Origin: Candidatus [Bacteroides] periocalifornicus
Lineage (GTDB): Bacteria; Bacteroidota; Bacteroidia; Bacteroidales; CAJPTX01
Assembly: GCA_001421095.1 (NCBI GenBank)
Contig: LIIK01000010.1
Location: 1 to 63,089 of the forward strand
DNA: 63,089 bases
Direction: 5' to 3'
The notes beneath the pieces were generated by a model, which was not told where the DNA came from, ran no database searches, and saw only the letters and a list, made by a program, of their open reading frames with translations. Shown here piece by piece: positions 53,313 to 63,063 of this stretch. Within the stretch, counting starts at the first letter, position 1. Each line of letters opens with the position of its first letter. Position numbers and translations under genes: made by a program.

Positions 53313-56300
53313 CTACGGTAAGCGCTGTTGTTCCCTTTTCAGCTGTTTAATCTGCCGCCTACGCATCCCTCGCGCAGAACTGGCCGCCATGGTAGCATAT
53401 ACTGCAGGAATCACTAGGAGCGTGAGAATGGTAGAGAATACCAATCCACCGATTACCGCGATTCCCATAGGTTTCCACATCTCAGAACCCTCACCCCTGC
53501 TGAGTGCCAGCGGGAGCATGCCGAGGGCCGTGGTGAGGGCTGTCATTAGCACTGGCCGAAGGCGTGATCTTCCACCCTCTATCACTGCCCGAAGTGTGGC
53601 ATAACCCCTCGCCTTCAGCAGGTTGATGTAATCCACCAGCACTATCCCATTCTTCACCACAATGCCTACCAGCATTATAGCACCGATCATTGAGATCAGG
53701 TTGAGGGTCGAATTCGTAATCAACAGCGCGATAAAGACGCCCGAGAAGGAGAAGGGCAGCGAGAGCATAATGATGAACGGCGACTTGAACGATTCGAATT
53801 GCGAAGCCATCATAATGTAAACCAGCACTATAACCAGTACCAGAAGGGTAAGCATATCGCCGCTCGATTCCTGCTGATCTTTGGCAGTCCCCCCTATGCT
53901 ATAGCCTATATCATTGGGTAGATCCAGCTCGGTCATCGCCTGGTGTATACCGTCCACTATGGTAGCCATCGACCCGTTATTCATTCCGCACGTCACCGTT
54001 ACTATCCGTTGCCGATTCTCCCGCTCTATGGTAGGAGGAGCCAAGAACTGCTCTATACGCGCCACATCGCCCAGCCTAATGGTTCCGCCCTGGGCGTTGG
54101 CTATCTGGATATTCTCCACATCGGCCAACGTTTCGCGAAATGGCTTATCGTAGCGCACCACTATGTCATACTCCTTGCCGTCTTCACGGAACTTAGAGGC
54201 GCGCATCCCGTAGATCCTATCACGGACGAATGTGGCTGCCGTAGCGGTATTGAGCCCATACTCTGCCAGCTTATGGCGGTCGAAGTCTATGTTATACTCC
54301 ATCTTGTAGGGATCCCGCTTCACCTTCACGTCCCGAGTGCCAGGAATCGCCCGCATCTTCTCTGCCAAACGCTCGGCTATGGCGGTAGTGCGATCCAGGT
54401 CATAGCCAATCACGTTCACATCTATAGAAGGCGCCCCGCCCATGCCGCCACCATTGTTGCCGCCAGGCGTTACCTGCAGTTGCTCTACCTCAGGGAAAGC
54501 CTGTAGCACGGCACGGATACGGTCAGCCACCTCATTCATCGTCCGCTTGCGCGCTTCGGGCTTCACGAGCTTGATGTCGAGGTTGATGATGTTGGTTCCC
54601 ACACTCCCGAAAGCCGCGAATATATTATCAGCATCGGCAGTCCCGTAGTTGCTGGCTATTAGCGCAATCTCTGGGTTCTCCTTACGAATAGCAGCCTCTA
54701 GCCTATCGGCCAATTCTCCCGTATAGTCAGTACGTGCGCCCGTTACCGTAGTAATGGTAGCTGTAATGTGAGAATTATCAGATACTGGCATGAACTCCGT
54801 CCGAATCATCGGGAGGAGGAAGAGGCTCAGGATGAAGATTGCGGCAGATGACCATATCACCACAGCTCTATGCTTAGCCACCCAGGTTAGCGTAGTGGCA
54901 TAGGCATTGTCTAGCGCATCGAGAATCCTGTTGATTCCCCGTTGAACCACATTCGAGGTGGCACGGAAATCCTTTGGTCGCGCCTTTAGCAGCTTAGAGG
55001 CCAGCATGGGCGTTAGGGTGAGCGCTGCCACCACCGACACCAGGATCACTATGGTTACGCTCCACCCCAGCTGCTTGAACATGATACCAGAGATTCCCGT
55101 GGTCATGGTGAGCGGGAGGAACACCGCCACCACCGTGAGGGTTGCCGCCATTACGGCCAGGCCTACCTCATTAGTCCCGTATATAGCCGCCTCCCGTGGG
55201 CCACTGCCCCTCTCCAAGTGCGACGTGATGTTCTCCAGCACCACTATGGCATCGTCTACCACCATCCCAATGGCTATAGACAGTGAACTCAACGATATGA
55301 TATTGATGGAGTTCCCTGTGAGGTAGAGGTAGATGAATGCCACTATGAGCGAGACCGGGATGGTGAGCACAATGATGAAGGTCGCCCGCCACCGCCCCAG
55401 GAAGAAGAGGATGACCAGTGCCACGAAAAGCCCCGCGTAGAGTACCGTCTCAGCCAAAGAGCTTATGCTGTTCTGTATGAACTCGGCCTGATTGTAGAGG
55501 ACCTCAATCTTGACATCGGGAGGGAGATTCCGCTGAAGCTCCGGGAGCATGGCCAGCACCTCCTTGGCTATCTTCACGCTGTTTGCGCCAGACTGCTTCT
55601 GGATGGTAAACCGGAGTGCTGGCTCCCCGTCACGTCGCTCTACCAGGGTAGCATCGGCCAGCGAATCGTTCACACGGGCCACATCGCGCAGGAGGATGGG
55701 CTTACCCCCGAATTGCCCTACCACCAGATCTGGCAGCACCGCGCTACCTGAGAATTCGCCCTCCACACGCAGGGGGTAATTCATATTCCCGATGTCGAGC
55801 GTACCCGCCGGGAGGTTTAGATTCTCCTTCTGGATTACCGCCCCTATCTGCTCTATGGTCATATGGTAGGCCTCAAGCTTCGCGGGGTCTGCCTCCACCC
55901 GTATCTGCCGCTTTGCGCCCCCTGTTACCGAGATAGCCCCCACCCCATCTATCCGGTTCAGCGGGTTGGCTATCTGGTCGTCTATTATCTCTCGTAGAGC
56001 GGGGTAGCTCTCCTTTGCCGTAACCGAGAATAGCAGTACGGGTATGAGATTCGTGCTGAATTTGAACAGCACCGGCTGCTCTGTGCCTGTGGGTAGCTTC
56101 CGCTGGATACGGCTCAGGGCATCACGAACGCTATTGGTGGCATCGTCTAGGTTTGTACCCCACTCAAACTCCATCCAGACAATCGAATAATTGTCATGCG
56201 ATGAGGTGGAAAGCCGCTTGAGCTTGCTCACCGTATTGAGGTTATCCTCTATGAGCCGCGTAACGTTAGTCTCGATATCCTCCGCATTCGCCCCCTGGTA

Positions 56301-56450
56301 GTAGGTGAAGACTGTGATGTAGGGCGGATCGATCTCGGGGTAGAGGTCTATGGAGAGCCTTTGGTACGAGAATAGCCCAAGCAGCACCACCCCTGTAAAA
56401 AGCAGGAGCGTGGTAATAGGTTTACGGACAGCCGCTTCGTAGATCTTCAT
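53313..56450 (-). CDS. RND efflux permease (AcrB/HAE1 family)
   Basis: Inner-membrane proton-driven drug pump of 1045 residues with two repeats of one plus five TM helices around large periplasmic loops. The N-terminus PITTLLLFTGVVLLGLFSYQ and the TM4 motif GMVVDDAIVVLENI, with the proton-relay Asp pair, define the family; a Gly-rich loop NNGGGMGGAPSI is present. It works with the adaptor and outer-membrane channel encoded just upstream. Probable substrates are hydrophobic drugs, bile acids or detergents. Confidence 0.95.
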   Translation of the reverse strand: MKIYEAAVRKPITTLLLFTGVVLLGLFSYQRLSIDLYPEIDPPYITVFTYYQGANAEDIETNVTRLIEDNLNTVSKLKRLSTSSHDNYSIVWMEFEWGTNLDDATNSVRDALSRIQRKLPTGTEQPVLFKFSTNLIPVLLFSVTAKESYPALREIIDDQIANPLNRIDGVGAISVTGGAKRQIRVEADPAKLEAYHMTIEQIGAVIQKENLNLPAGTLDIGNMNYPLRVEGEFSGSAVLPDLVVGQFGGKPILLRDVARVNDSLADATLVERRDGEPALRFTIQKQSGANSVKIAKEVLAMLPELQRNLPPDVKIEVLYNQAEFIQNSISSLAETVLYAGLFVALVILFFLGRWRATFIIVLTIPVSLIVAFIYLYLTGNSINIISLSSLSIAIGMVVDDAIVVLENITSHLERGSGPREAAIYGTNEVGLAVMAATLTVVAVFLPLTMTTGISGIMFKQLGWSVTIVILVSVVAALTLTPMLASKLLKARPKDFRATSNVVQRGINRILDALDNAYATTLTWVAKHRAVVIWSSAAIFILSLFLLPMIRTEFMPVSDNSHITATITTVTGARTDYTGELADRLEAAIRKENPEIALIASNYGTADADNIFAAFGSVGTNIINLDIKLVKPEARKRTMNEVADRIRAVLQAFPEVEQLQVTPGGNNGGGMGGAPSIDVNVIGYDLDRTTAIAERLAEKMRAIPGTRDVKVKRDPYKMEYNIDFDRHKLAEYGLNTATAATFVRDRIYGMRASKFREDGKEYDIVVRYDKPFRETLADVENIQIANAQGGTIRLGDVARIEQFLAPPTIERENRQRIVTVTCGMNNGSMATIVDGIHQAMTELDLPNDIGYSIGGTAKDQQESSGDMLTLLVLVIVLVYIMMASQFESFKSPFIIMLSLPFSFSGVFIALLITNSTLNLISMIGAIMLVGIVVKNGIVLVDYINLLKARGYATLRAVIEGGRSRLRPVLMTALTTALGMLPLALSRGEGSEMWKPMGIAVIGGLVFSTILTLLVIPAVYATMAASSARGMRRRQIKQLKREQQRLP

Positions 56451-56473
56451 GGTGATGGTGAGCTACAGTTATC

Positions 56474-57529
56474 CTACTCTACTACCTTTACCAGCGCGCT
56501 ATCTCTCAAATTCTGGAATCCAGAAACCACCACCTGCTCGCTGCCCTTTAGCCCGCTTAGCGTAGCGTAGCTGTCGCCTATCTGGTCGCCAAGCTCAACC
56601 ACGGTGCGCCGCACCACCCCATCCTGCGCTACAAAGACGTACTTCTCATTAGTACCCCTCTGGCGCTGCACCGCCAAATCGGGTACCAGCACGCACTCGC
56701 GCTGCCCGTAGGTGAATGTAACACGCGCGTACATCCCCGGGCGAATCGTCCCCTTCGCATTCGGCACCGTAACCTCCACAGCCGTGGTGTGGGTTACAGC
56801 GTCGAGAGTAGGCGCCACACGGTAAACCGACCCGGTAAAATGCTCATGCGGATAGGCATCTAGCTGCACATCTACCTTCTGCCCATCCTGCACGTTGGCT
56901 ATATCCCCTTCAGGCACTGGCACCGAGATCTTCACGGGATCCGTTTGCATCACTATGAGGATAGCCGCCCGCCCGCCAGAGGCCGCTGAGGGAGTCATGC
57001 TGTAGAGCTCGCCCGCATGGTAGTAGCGCCCCGTTACCACCCCGTCGATGGGCGAGGTCAGACGGGTGTTCACCGCTAGGTTAGCTAGCTGCGCCCTGGC
57101 CACCTCGAGCTGCGTTTTGGCCTGCGTCCACTGCTGTGCCGACATGCTCCCTACGCGGTAGAGCGTGTCTATTCTCCGAAAATCTCGCTCTAGCGTCACC
57201 AGCTGCGCCCGCGAGGTGAGTAGCGTGGTGCTATCCATATCCACCAGTAGCTGACCGCGCCGAACACGTGCCCCCACATCTACCCGCAGCCTAGCGATAC
57301 GGCCTGGCGATCCAGAGCTGATGCTCACCTCCTCAAAGGCCGACACGATCCCGGTGTAGGTACGCCTCACGTCGACCCGCTCAGACCTTACCGGCACCAC
57401 GGTAACCCGGATAGTATCGCCTGCCGATTGTAGATTGGATGCCCCCGAAAAATCGCCACCCGAGCAGGCAGCTAGCAGCAGCGGAAAGGCCAATAGCGGG
57501 ATATGGAATCGCCGAATGGTACGGATCAT
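56474..57529 (-). CDS. RND efflux periplasmic adaptor (membrane fusion protein)
   Basis: A 351-residue periplasmic lipoprotein: lipobox LLLAACSGG, lipoyl/hairpin region (VDVGARVRRGQLLVDMDST), helical hairpin and beta-barrel domain (GTIRPGMYARVTFTYGQRE). It bridges the RND permease and the outer-membrane channel. It is 23 nt upstream of the permease gene. Confidence 0.93.
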   Translation of the reverse strand: MIRTIRRFHIPLLAFPLLLAACSGGDFSGASNLQSAGDTIRVTVVPVRSERVDVRRTYTGIVSAFEEVSISSGSPGRIARLRVDVGARVRRGQLLVDMDSTTLLTSRAQLVTLERDFRRIDTLYRVGSMSAQQWTQAKTQLEVARAQLANLAVNTRLTSPIDGVVTGRYYHAGELYSMTPSAASGGRAAILIVMQTDPVKISVPVPEGDIANVQDGQKVDVQLDAYPHEHFTGSVYRVAPTLDAVTHTTAVEVTVPNAKGTIRPGMYARVTFTYGQRECVLVPDLAVQRQRGTNEKYVFVAQDGVVRRTVVELGDQIGDSYATLSGLKGSEQVVVSGFQNLRDSALVKVVE

Positions 57530-57590
57530 TGGTATCTCGTCAAAATCAATGTGAAAAATTATGACCGCATCCCCGTTGGGGTGATGTCTC

Positions 57591-58937
57591 CTATTCTACC
57601 CCCATCACCTGCTGGTACTCAAAGTAGGCCCGTAGATAATCATACACCGCCTGGTTGTAGGCCAACCTCGCCTGCGTTTGCGCCATTTGGGCATCGGTAA
57701 CCTCTAGGATAGTACCTGCCCCACTGGTGTAGCGAGTGTTGGCTATGGTTACGCCTCGTTCGGCAATCTCTACAGCCCTTCGCGTGGCCTGCATTAGCGA
57801 CTGCGACTGCCGAAGCTGCTGCCTGGCCAAGGCAGCCTTTACCTGCAGCCGCTGGGTGAGGTAATCCTGCTGCGTAGCAAGCCTATCAGCTCCTATACGG
57901 AGCTGCTGCTGCTGCCTGCACTTGGCCAACCCATCAAAGATATCAAAGCTCAGCTGCAGCCCCAGCATGGAGGTCTGCACCCAGTGGTAATCCTCAAAGC
58001 GGAAATGGTTCGCCTGGGTCTGCACCTTGTAGTTGAAGAACGCGGCCAGCGTCGGCCAGTAGGAATCGCGCACGGTACGGTACTGCACCGCCAGCTTCTC
58101 TCGCTGCAGCCCCAAGATACGGAGGTTGGTATTCCCCTCCACCAGCTGGCTCTCGGGCACAAGTGTCGCGGGCGATAATTGATCTGCCACCTCCTCCAAC
58201 GATGTTGCTATGACCAACGGTTCGCTCTCGGGTATGGCAAGCAGCACCCTAAGGTTCTTCTCAGCGGTTTCTACCCCCTGCTGCGCCTGCAGTAGGCTGG
58301 GGCGCAATTTGTACACCTGCACCTGGGCACGGTTATCATCGTAGTCTGCGGTCATCCCTTGCTTCGCCATCTGGCTTACATTCTTGGACGTGGCCTCGGC
58401 GCTCTCCACGCTCTGCTCCATCACCTGCAGCGACGTGCGGGCAAGTAAAAGCTGAATGTAGGCCAACTTCACCTCGGCCGCGATATTCACCCGGGCCTGC
58501 CGAAGCTCCTCCTCGGCTATGCGTCTATCCACCCGCCCTATGCCCACATTGTGCCACGCAGCCGGCGCTATAAGCGGAAGCGTAGCCGTAACCCCCGCAT
58601 CGTAACTATTATCGGCCCCTATCTCCAGCACATCGCCCATGGGGCTGCCCTCCGGCAAAAACATCACCATCTTCTTAAGGCTACGGCTGTAGGAGGCCGA
58701 AGAGCTGACCTTAGGCATGAGCGGCGACCACTTCTCCTTTGCCGCGTACTCGGCCTGCCTTACGCTGCGCTCGGCCACCACCGCATCGGGATTCTGCCGA
58801 AGTGCCAGCCGAACCGCAGAGTCAAGGCTCAGCCGTAGCGTATCCTGCGCCTCGCTGTCCATTGGGGCTAGCACGCCCAGCAGGGCGCACAGCCCGCCGA
58901 AAAAACGAAAGAAAGACGATACTCTCCCCATCTGCAT
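57591..58937 (-). CDS. TolC-family outer-membrane efflux channel
   Basis: Outer-membrane channel of about 449 residues with a signal peptide (FFRFFGGLCALLGVLAPMDS, cleavage near EAQ) and two repeats of long alpha-helical coiled coils (SLDSAVRLALRQNPDAVVAE; LQVKAALARQQLRQSQSLMQ). The frame is open further upstream into the regulator gene, but ATG 58937 or 58931 places the signal peptide at the terminus. It is the first structural gene after the TetR gene. Confidence 0.92.
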   Translation of the reverse strand: MQMGRVSSFFRFFGGLCALLGVLAPMDSEAQDTLRLSLDSAVRLALRQNPDAVVAERSVRQAEYAAKEKWSPLMPKVSSSASYSRSLKKMVMFLPEGSPMGDVLEIGADNSYDAGVTATLPLIAPAAWHNVGIGRVDRRIAEEELRQARVNIAAEVKLAYIQLLLARTSLQVMEQSVESAEATSKNVSQMAKQGMTADYDDNRAQVQVYKLRPSLLQAQQGVETAEKNLRVLLAIPESEPLVIATSLEEVADQLSPATLVPESQLVEGNTNLRILGLQREKLAVQYRTVRDSYWPTLAAFFNYKVQTQANHFRFEDYHWVQTSMLGLQLSFDIFDGLAKCRQQQQLRIGADRLATQQDYLTQRLQVKAALARQQLRQSQSLMQATRRAVEIAERGVTIANTRYTSGAGTILEVTDAQMAQTQARLAYNQAVYDYLRAYFEYQQVMGVE

Positions 58938-58984
58938 CTCTATTTGTCCGAAATATCGAATGGTCGTGCCCCACGGATTGCAGC

Positions 58985-59701
58985 CTACAGGGTAAAATGC
59001 CCCTCCGGATGCTGAGCCTTCAGTTCCTCGAGGCATTTCTCAAGCTCCTCTATCCCCAGGGGCGTGGCAATACCCCGCACTAGCACCGACTCAAAGCCAA
59101 GCGCCAGCCGGGGTATACTGTAGGTCTCTCGCGGGAAATAGGAGGTGTTCGGTAGCCATCGCTCGCTCTCTACCGTCATCTTCGCGCAGAATTCCACATC
59201 CAGCCCAGCCCGGAATACCCCCTCGCGTATACCTCGCTCCAGCAGCGCCAATATATAGTGAAAAGACTTGGCGCGGTGAACATTCTGCAATTCGCTCCAC
59301 ACCCGGGGGTAGAAATTGAAGAGATCTTCAAAGAACTGCGGGCAGATCCTCTCATTCTCGCGCATTCCCAACTCCATAAGCGACACCAGGCAAACCATCG
59401 CATTCCTCCCCTCCAGATTCAACCGCCCCTCGATATTGCCGTAACGCTGCTGCAGAATGGCGCACAGCAGCTCCTCCTTATCCTCAAATATCTCGTAAAT
59501 CGTGCGCTTAGACATGCGCAGGTACTCAGACACATCGCCCATCGTCACAGCCCTAACCCCACGCTGCCCCATGAGCTCAAAGGCGGCCTCCATAACCCGC
59601 TCACGCTTAGCTACGATCTTCTGTGCCTCTGGTGTCCCAGATTCTAGAATTGAGGGCGTAAAACCCTTCGCCCTGTGGGATCTTTTCTCCTCTACACGCA
59701 T
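58985..59701 (-). CDS. TetR/AcrR-family transcriptional regulator
   Basis: A 238-residue regulator. The N-terminal HTH is clear: AAFELMGQRGVRAVTMGDVS, then YLRMSKRTIYEIFEDKEELL. The C-terminal ligand domain is divergent, as usual. It is the first gene of the efflux operon, about 48 nt ahead of the channel gene, so it most likely represses this operon and responds to pump substrates. A -7 box lies 25 nt upstream; an operator may overlap it. Confidence 0.93.
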   Translation of the reverse strand: MRVEEKRSHRAKGFTPSILESGTPEAQKIVAKRERVMEAAFELMGQRGVRAVTMGDVSEYLRMSKRTIYEIFEDKEELLCAILQQRYGNIEGRLNLEGRNAMVCLVSLMELGMRENERICPQFFEDLFNFYPRVWSELQNVHRAKSFHYILALLERGIREGVFRAGLDVEFCAKMTVESERWLPNTSYFPRETYSIPRLALGFESVLVRGIATPLGIEELEKCLEELKAQHPEGHFTL

Positions 59702-59725
59702 GGCTTAGCTGCACCTTTTCCGCAG

Positions 59726-59733
59726 CAAAGGTA
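59726..59733 (-). promoter_or_regulatory. -7 promoter box for the TetR-efflux operon
   Basis: TACCTTTG on the minus strand, 25 nt before the TetR ATG. A weak CTTG at the -33 position is 3-4 nt too far. Confidence 0.6.
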
Positions 59734-59841
59734 CTGATAAAAACGAACTGACCAATACAAGTTTTTACAATAGTGTGAAATTTCAACCTATCCTGCTGAC
59801 TATTAGCATGAAAAAATATAACTCTCGTTAAACAATTCACT

Positions 59842-60400
59842 CCCTCGCATCCCCATAGATTGAATCACCAGATTAAAACCTATTTACCAGCCATAAGGGG
59901 TAAATATCAAAGCCCCTCCATAAAAGATTGCCCCTAGGGGACTTTTGCAGAATTCACTAGGCAGGGATAGAATCCCCGCCTCCACACCGCGAAGGTAGCG
60001 TGCCGGTTGCCCCGAGGATGGGGAATAGGCCCACGGCTTGTACCCATGCAGGACGCGGGGCAAGACGGGCGGGGGAATCTTCGCGAAAACCGCGAAGACC
60101 CCGCCCCTACAGTCGGGCGTTGGCGGGGATATCATTGCGATCCGCATTGTGCGCCAAACGCCGCCCATCAATGCAGACCCCACACGGTCTTAGTAGCGAC
60201 GCGGCGTGCCGCGTCGCGGTTATTATAATACCGTGTCGCGCCTCAAAAATACCGCACCGTGCCTTAAAAACCCCGCGCCGCTACGGTCTTCGATAGTGGC
60301 AGCGCTTGATAAAATTCTTTTGACCAAATAGCCAAAAGAACTTCCCACTAAATGGGTCCTATGCAGGGCTTTCGCAGGAAGCTCAGTCGGCCTTCCTTTA
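59842..60400. repeat. Repeat block between the TetR gene and a lipoprotein gene
   Basis: No gene is seen. Contents: a miniature-element remnant (59842-59955, with right end GACTTTTGCAGAATTC) bounded by the direct repeat AATTCACT at 59834 and 59951; a GC-rich hairpin with TCTTCGCG/CGCGAAGA arms (60067-60106); and a palindrome copy (60197-60216). A further right end of the miniature type (GGGCTTTCGCAGGAAGCTC, to 60384) closes the block. 60165-60265 is nearly identical to 61169-61270. Confidence 0.6.
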
Positions 60401-60415
60401 GTGTAACAATGCGCT

Positions 60416-60452
60416 AAAAAAATAGAACCGCACGGGAGTTCCCGTGCGGTTC
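60416..60452 (-). terminator. Intrinsic terminator after the 60.9-kb lipoprotein gene
   Basis: GAACCGCACGGGA (60425-60437) pairs with TCCCGTGCGGTTC (60440-60452), followed on the minus strand by a T-run (60416-60422). Confidence 0.88.
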
Positions 60453-60456
60453 ATTC

Positions 60457-60909
60457 CTACTTCTTCCGTTTCAGCACTTTGACTGGCCCCGGATTCTGAG
60501 AGTCTTGCGGATCGTAGAGGTAGAGTACGTCCAAATCTTGCGAAAACCTATACAACAGCCTATAGTGGGATGCGGCCGAGTAGAACCGAATCCCTGGGGA
60601 GAGGTCCCAGAGTTCCCGGTTATCCACGGTGTAGAAGTACCGTGGAGGGCTTGGAGGCTTATCGTTCAGTTTCCAGAACTCCCCGTTGGCCAGATACCGG
60701 TAGGTGTACTCCCCATCGGGCTGCCCAGTGGCTTTGTCGCAGGTGAGCCAGTCGCCCAGGATGCGCCCATCCCGGGGCTGGCTCTTGTAGTACGCGATCT
60801 CCTCCTGGTTGTACTCGCACGCAGTCAGCCCCAGCCCAAAGAGCACGCACCCCAGCGCCAGCAACCTAGTAGCGCAGGTCCACATTCTTGCGCACATAGT
60901 CCCCCGCAT
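60457..60909 (-). CDS. Lipoprotein of unknown function
   Basis: A 150-residue exported lipoprotein: hydrophobic segment LLALGCVLFGLGL, lipobox LTAC, then a soluble domain with aromatic-rich strands (YFYTVDNRELWDLSPGIRFY; HYRLLYRFSQDLDVLYLYD). This resembles lipocalin-like or META-like small lipoproteins in overall look, but I recognise no family. The start may be ATG 60909 or the internal ATG 60888, which sits closer to the signal segment. Confidence 0.75.
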   Translation of the reverse strand: MRGTMCARMWTCATRLLALGCVLFGLGLTACEYNQEEIAYYKSQPRDGRILGDWLTCDKATGQPDGEYTYRYLANGEFWKLNDKPPSPPRYFYTVDNRELWDLSPGIRFYSAASHYRLLYRFSQDLDVLYLYDPQDSQNPGPVKVLKRKK

Positions 60910-60989
60910 TGCGTTCAGCGTTTTTTGCCATTAGCACAAATGGCCAACCATCACTGCAAATGTAGCCATTCCATTTTAACTGGCAAAAT

Positions 60990-61781
60990 CTGATGATAGA
61001 GACGCACCGAAAAGGTTTTCGCCACTCTACAGGGGCATGAATGATGGCCCAAAATACGCCTGCGGACTCCCGGCCATGCCGACTGGAGGGGCGGGGTCTT
61101 CGCAATGCGAAGATTCTCCCGCCCATCAACCCCATCACCATATACGCCTCCCCCGCCAATCCCGCCGCCCATCAATGCAGACCCCATACGGTCTTAGTAG
61201 CGACGCGGCACGCCGCGTCGCGGTTATTATAATACCGTGTCGCGCCTCAAAAATACCACATCGCATCCTAAAACCCCGTATCGCGCCGCCCCCCAAACAC
61301 CGCACCGACCCTGTAACCTCGGATGGTGGGCAAGATGGGCGGGGGCGAGGCTATTTGTCCGACCTGCATGTCGACCCCGTAACCCCGAAAGGCGGCCAGG
61401 ACGGGCGGGGAAATCTTCGCGAAAACCGCGAAGACCCCGCCCCTACAGTCGGCGTTGGCGTGGATATCATTGCGTCCCAAATGCCGCCCATCAATGCAGC
61501 CCCCGCCCAGTTTTGTAGCGACGCGGCGTGCCGCGTCATGATAAAGAATTCACCTGCGCTTTGCAGAAGAGAACCGCATTTCTATCAATTGGCGAGATTG
61601 GCTACGGCGATCTTGGTAGGGGCGGTGCTGTAGGGGCGGGCCGAGAGTTGCCCGCCCTAACAGTGCCGCGTCGCGCCCCAAAAACACCGCATCGAATTCC
61701 CTCAAACCCCGCAGCGTGCTCCAGGAGTTCCTCCGTAGGGGCAGGCCGAAAGTTGCTTGCCCACCCTTCCCCTCCCAGCAC
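60990..61781. repeat. GC-rich repeat block with hairpins and palindromes
   Basis: No supportable gene. It holds a hairpin with GGGGCGGGG/CCGCCC ends and CTTCGC/GCGAAG inner stem (61088-61124), palindromes at 61201-61220 and 61519-61538, and a second TCTTCGCG hairpin (61403-61443) almost identical to that at 60.07 kb. A GGGCGGGC/GCCCGCCC hairpin (61634-61657) and a related one near 61735-61770 follow. 61169-61270 repeats 60165-60265. The 61545-61620 part matches 31090-31165 in inverse orientation. Open frames on both strands are repeat by-products. Confidence 0.6.
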
Positions 61782-62294
61782 TTAGCCCCGCAGCGCGCAT
61801 TGGTAGCACTCCACATCGGCCCATGCGCCCGCCGCATCGCGCTGCCAGCTCTCCCGAGTGCCCACCTTGCGCCAGCCGGGAGCAGCGTTGAAGAGACTCA
61901 GCCCGAGTTCGTTAGATGCCAGCACCTCAGCCCAGAGCTGCCGAAGGTAGAGCCGACGGTGCGCGTATTCGGCCGCGAGCCCCAAGAGCGCCAACCCGTA
62001 GCCTTTGCCCCGAAATTCTGGAGGGTAGACCACCAAGCCCAGGGTGGCGTGCCTGTGCAGGAGATCGATGTCGTAGAGGTCGAGGATGCCCACCCGTTGC
62101 GCACCCTCACAGGCTATAAGGCGGAGCTGGCGGGTTTCTGCCACCGGCTGGAATGAAGTCTCGATAAACCGCCGTAGCGTGTGCTGCGAATAGAGGGCAA
62201 GCTCCGTACCCTCGCGTTGGAGCGATGGCGAATTCTCGCAATCGTAGAGATAGCCCAGATCCTCAGGCTCTAGCGCGCGGAGATGGAGATTCAT
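61782..62294 (-). CDS. GNAT-family N-acetyltransferase (RimJ/RimL-like)
   Basis: A 170-residue cytosolic enzyme transferring acetyl from acetyl-CoA to an amine. It starts LHLRALEPEDLGYLYDCEN, typical of RimJ/SpeG-type GNATs, and the acetyl-CoA loop is EFRGKGYGLALL near residue 95. SpeG (spermidine) and protein N-terminal acetylation are both possible. It lies 62 nt downstream of the lipoprotein gene on the same strand. Confidence 0.88.
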   Translation of the reverse strand: MNLHLRALEPEDLGYLYDCENSPSLQREGTELALYSQHTLRRFIETSFQPVAETRQLRLIACEGAQRVGILDLYDIDLLHRHATLGLVVYPPEFRGKGYGLALLGLAAEYAHRRLYLRQLWAEVLASNELGLSLFNAAPGWRKVGTRESWQRDAAGAWADVECYQCALRG

Positions 62295-62356
62295 GGTGTG
62301 GGTACTCCAATGAGAATCGTTAAAACAATCAGGAATCTTCCGACGACCGACCCCGT

Positions 62357-62944
62357 CTAGCGCAACGGGCCGTCATCCATCAGCCCATCGAGTATCTGCT
62401 GGGCAATGTCTGGCATTTCCCATGTTTGCTGATGCGCCAGCAGCAACCCCTGCGCGTAGATCAGGCGCACATAGCCATTATCCACATTCACCAGGTAGAT
62501 GATCGAACCCATCCCTCCCCACGCCCGCGGCACCCACAGGACCGCAGGACCCTTATTCCCCTCGAGAACCCGAACCCAACGGGAGAATGTCTTATCGGGC
62601 AGTCGCTTCAGCACCCTATCGGCGGCATCATTCACCTGGAGAACCTCCGCAATCCCCTCGCGCGCTCCGCTCGGGAGCGTAAATGACGACGGCACGCTGT
62701 CATATTCCCGTATGGCCTTCTCCACCAGCACGGTAGCCCTATCATCTCCCGCGAAATCCCACACCACGCCCTCAGAGCTCGCCACCACGTTCTGGCTCTC
62801 ATCGCCTAGCCGCACGCTGGCCACTATAAAGCTGTGCGAATCGTCCTCCTCCCCGCCATCCTCCACCTTGCAGGAAGCGGGCAGAAAAGACAGCACCGCG
62901 CAGCACAGCGGGCCGAAAAACCAACGGTAGATCCTAGTAGGCAT
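62357..62944 (-). CDS. Lipoprotein of unknown function
   Basis: A 195-residue exported lipoprotein when begun at ATG 62944: signal MPTRIYRWFFGPLCCAVLSF, lipobox LPASC, then a soluble domain of about 170 residues (FIVASVRLGDESQNVVASSE and RWVRVLEGNKGPAVLWVPRA) that I cannot assign. The frame extends to ATG 62962, but the -7-like box CGAAGGTA (62969-62976, one mismatch) places the transcript start near 62962, which favours the shorter form. Confidence 0.7.
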   Translation of the reverse strand: MPTRIYRWFFGPLCCAVLSFLPASCKVEDGGEEDDSHSFIVASVRLGDESQNVVASSEGVVWDFAGDDRATVLVEKAIREYDSVPSSFTLPSGAREGIAEVLQVNDAADRVLKRLPDKTFSRWVRVLEGNKGPAVLWVPRAWGGMGSIIYLVNVDNGYVRLIYAQGLLLAHQQTWEMPDIAQQILDGLMDDGPLR

Positions 62945-62968
62945 AGCAAGATCAACTATCATCTACCG

Positions 62969-62976
62969 CGAAGGTA
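62969..62976 (-). promoter_or_regulatory. Imperfect -7 box ahead of the last lipoprotein gene
   Basis: TACCTTCG on the minus strand, one base from TAnnTTTG, 24 nt before ATG 62944. Confidence 0.4.
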
Positions 62977-63063
62977 GAGAAAAACTCTGATTCGCCCAAT
63001 AATCCCCCGCAGTTCTCCCGGGCCAAACTGGGGCGCAGATTCCTGCCGATTGCAAGGGCTCAG

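Noticed and set aside
61088..61443. CRISPR array in the repeat block
   Set aside because: The hairpin repeats are few, unequal in length and irregularly spaced, and no cas gene is nearby.
61037..61633. 198-residue plus-strand open frame in the 61-kb repeat block
   Set aside because: Composed of repeat modules; its peptide pieces recur in other frames of the repeat copies, as expected from duplicated non-coding DNA.
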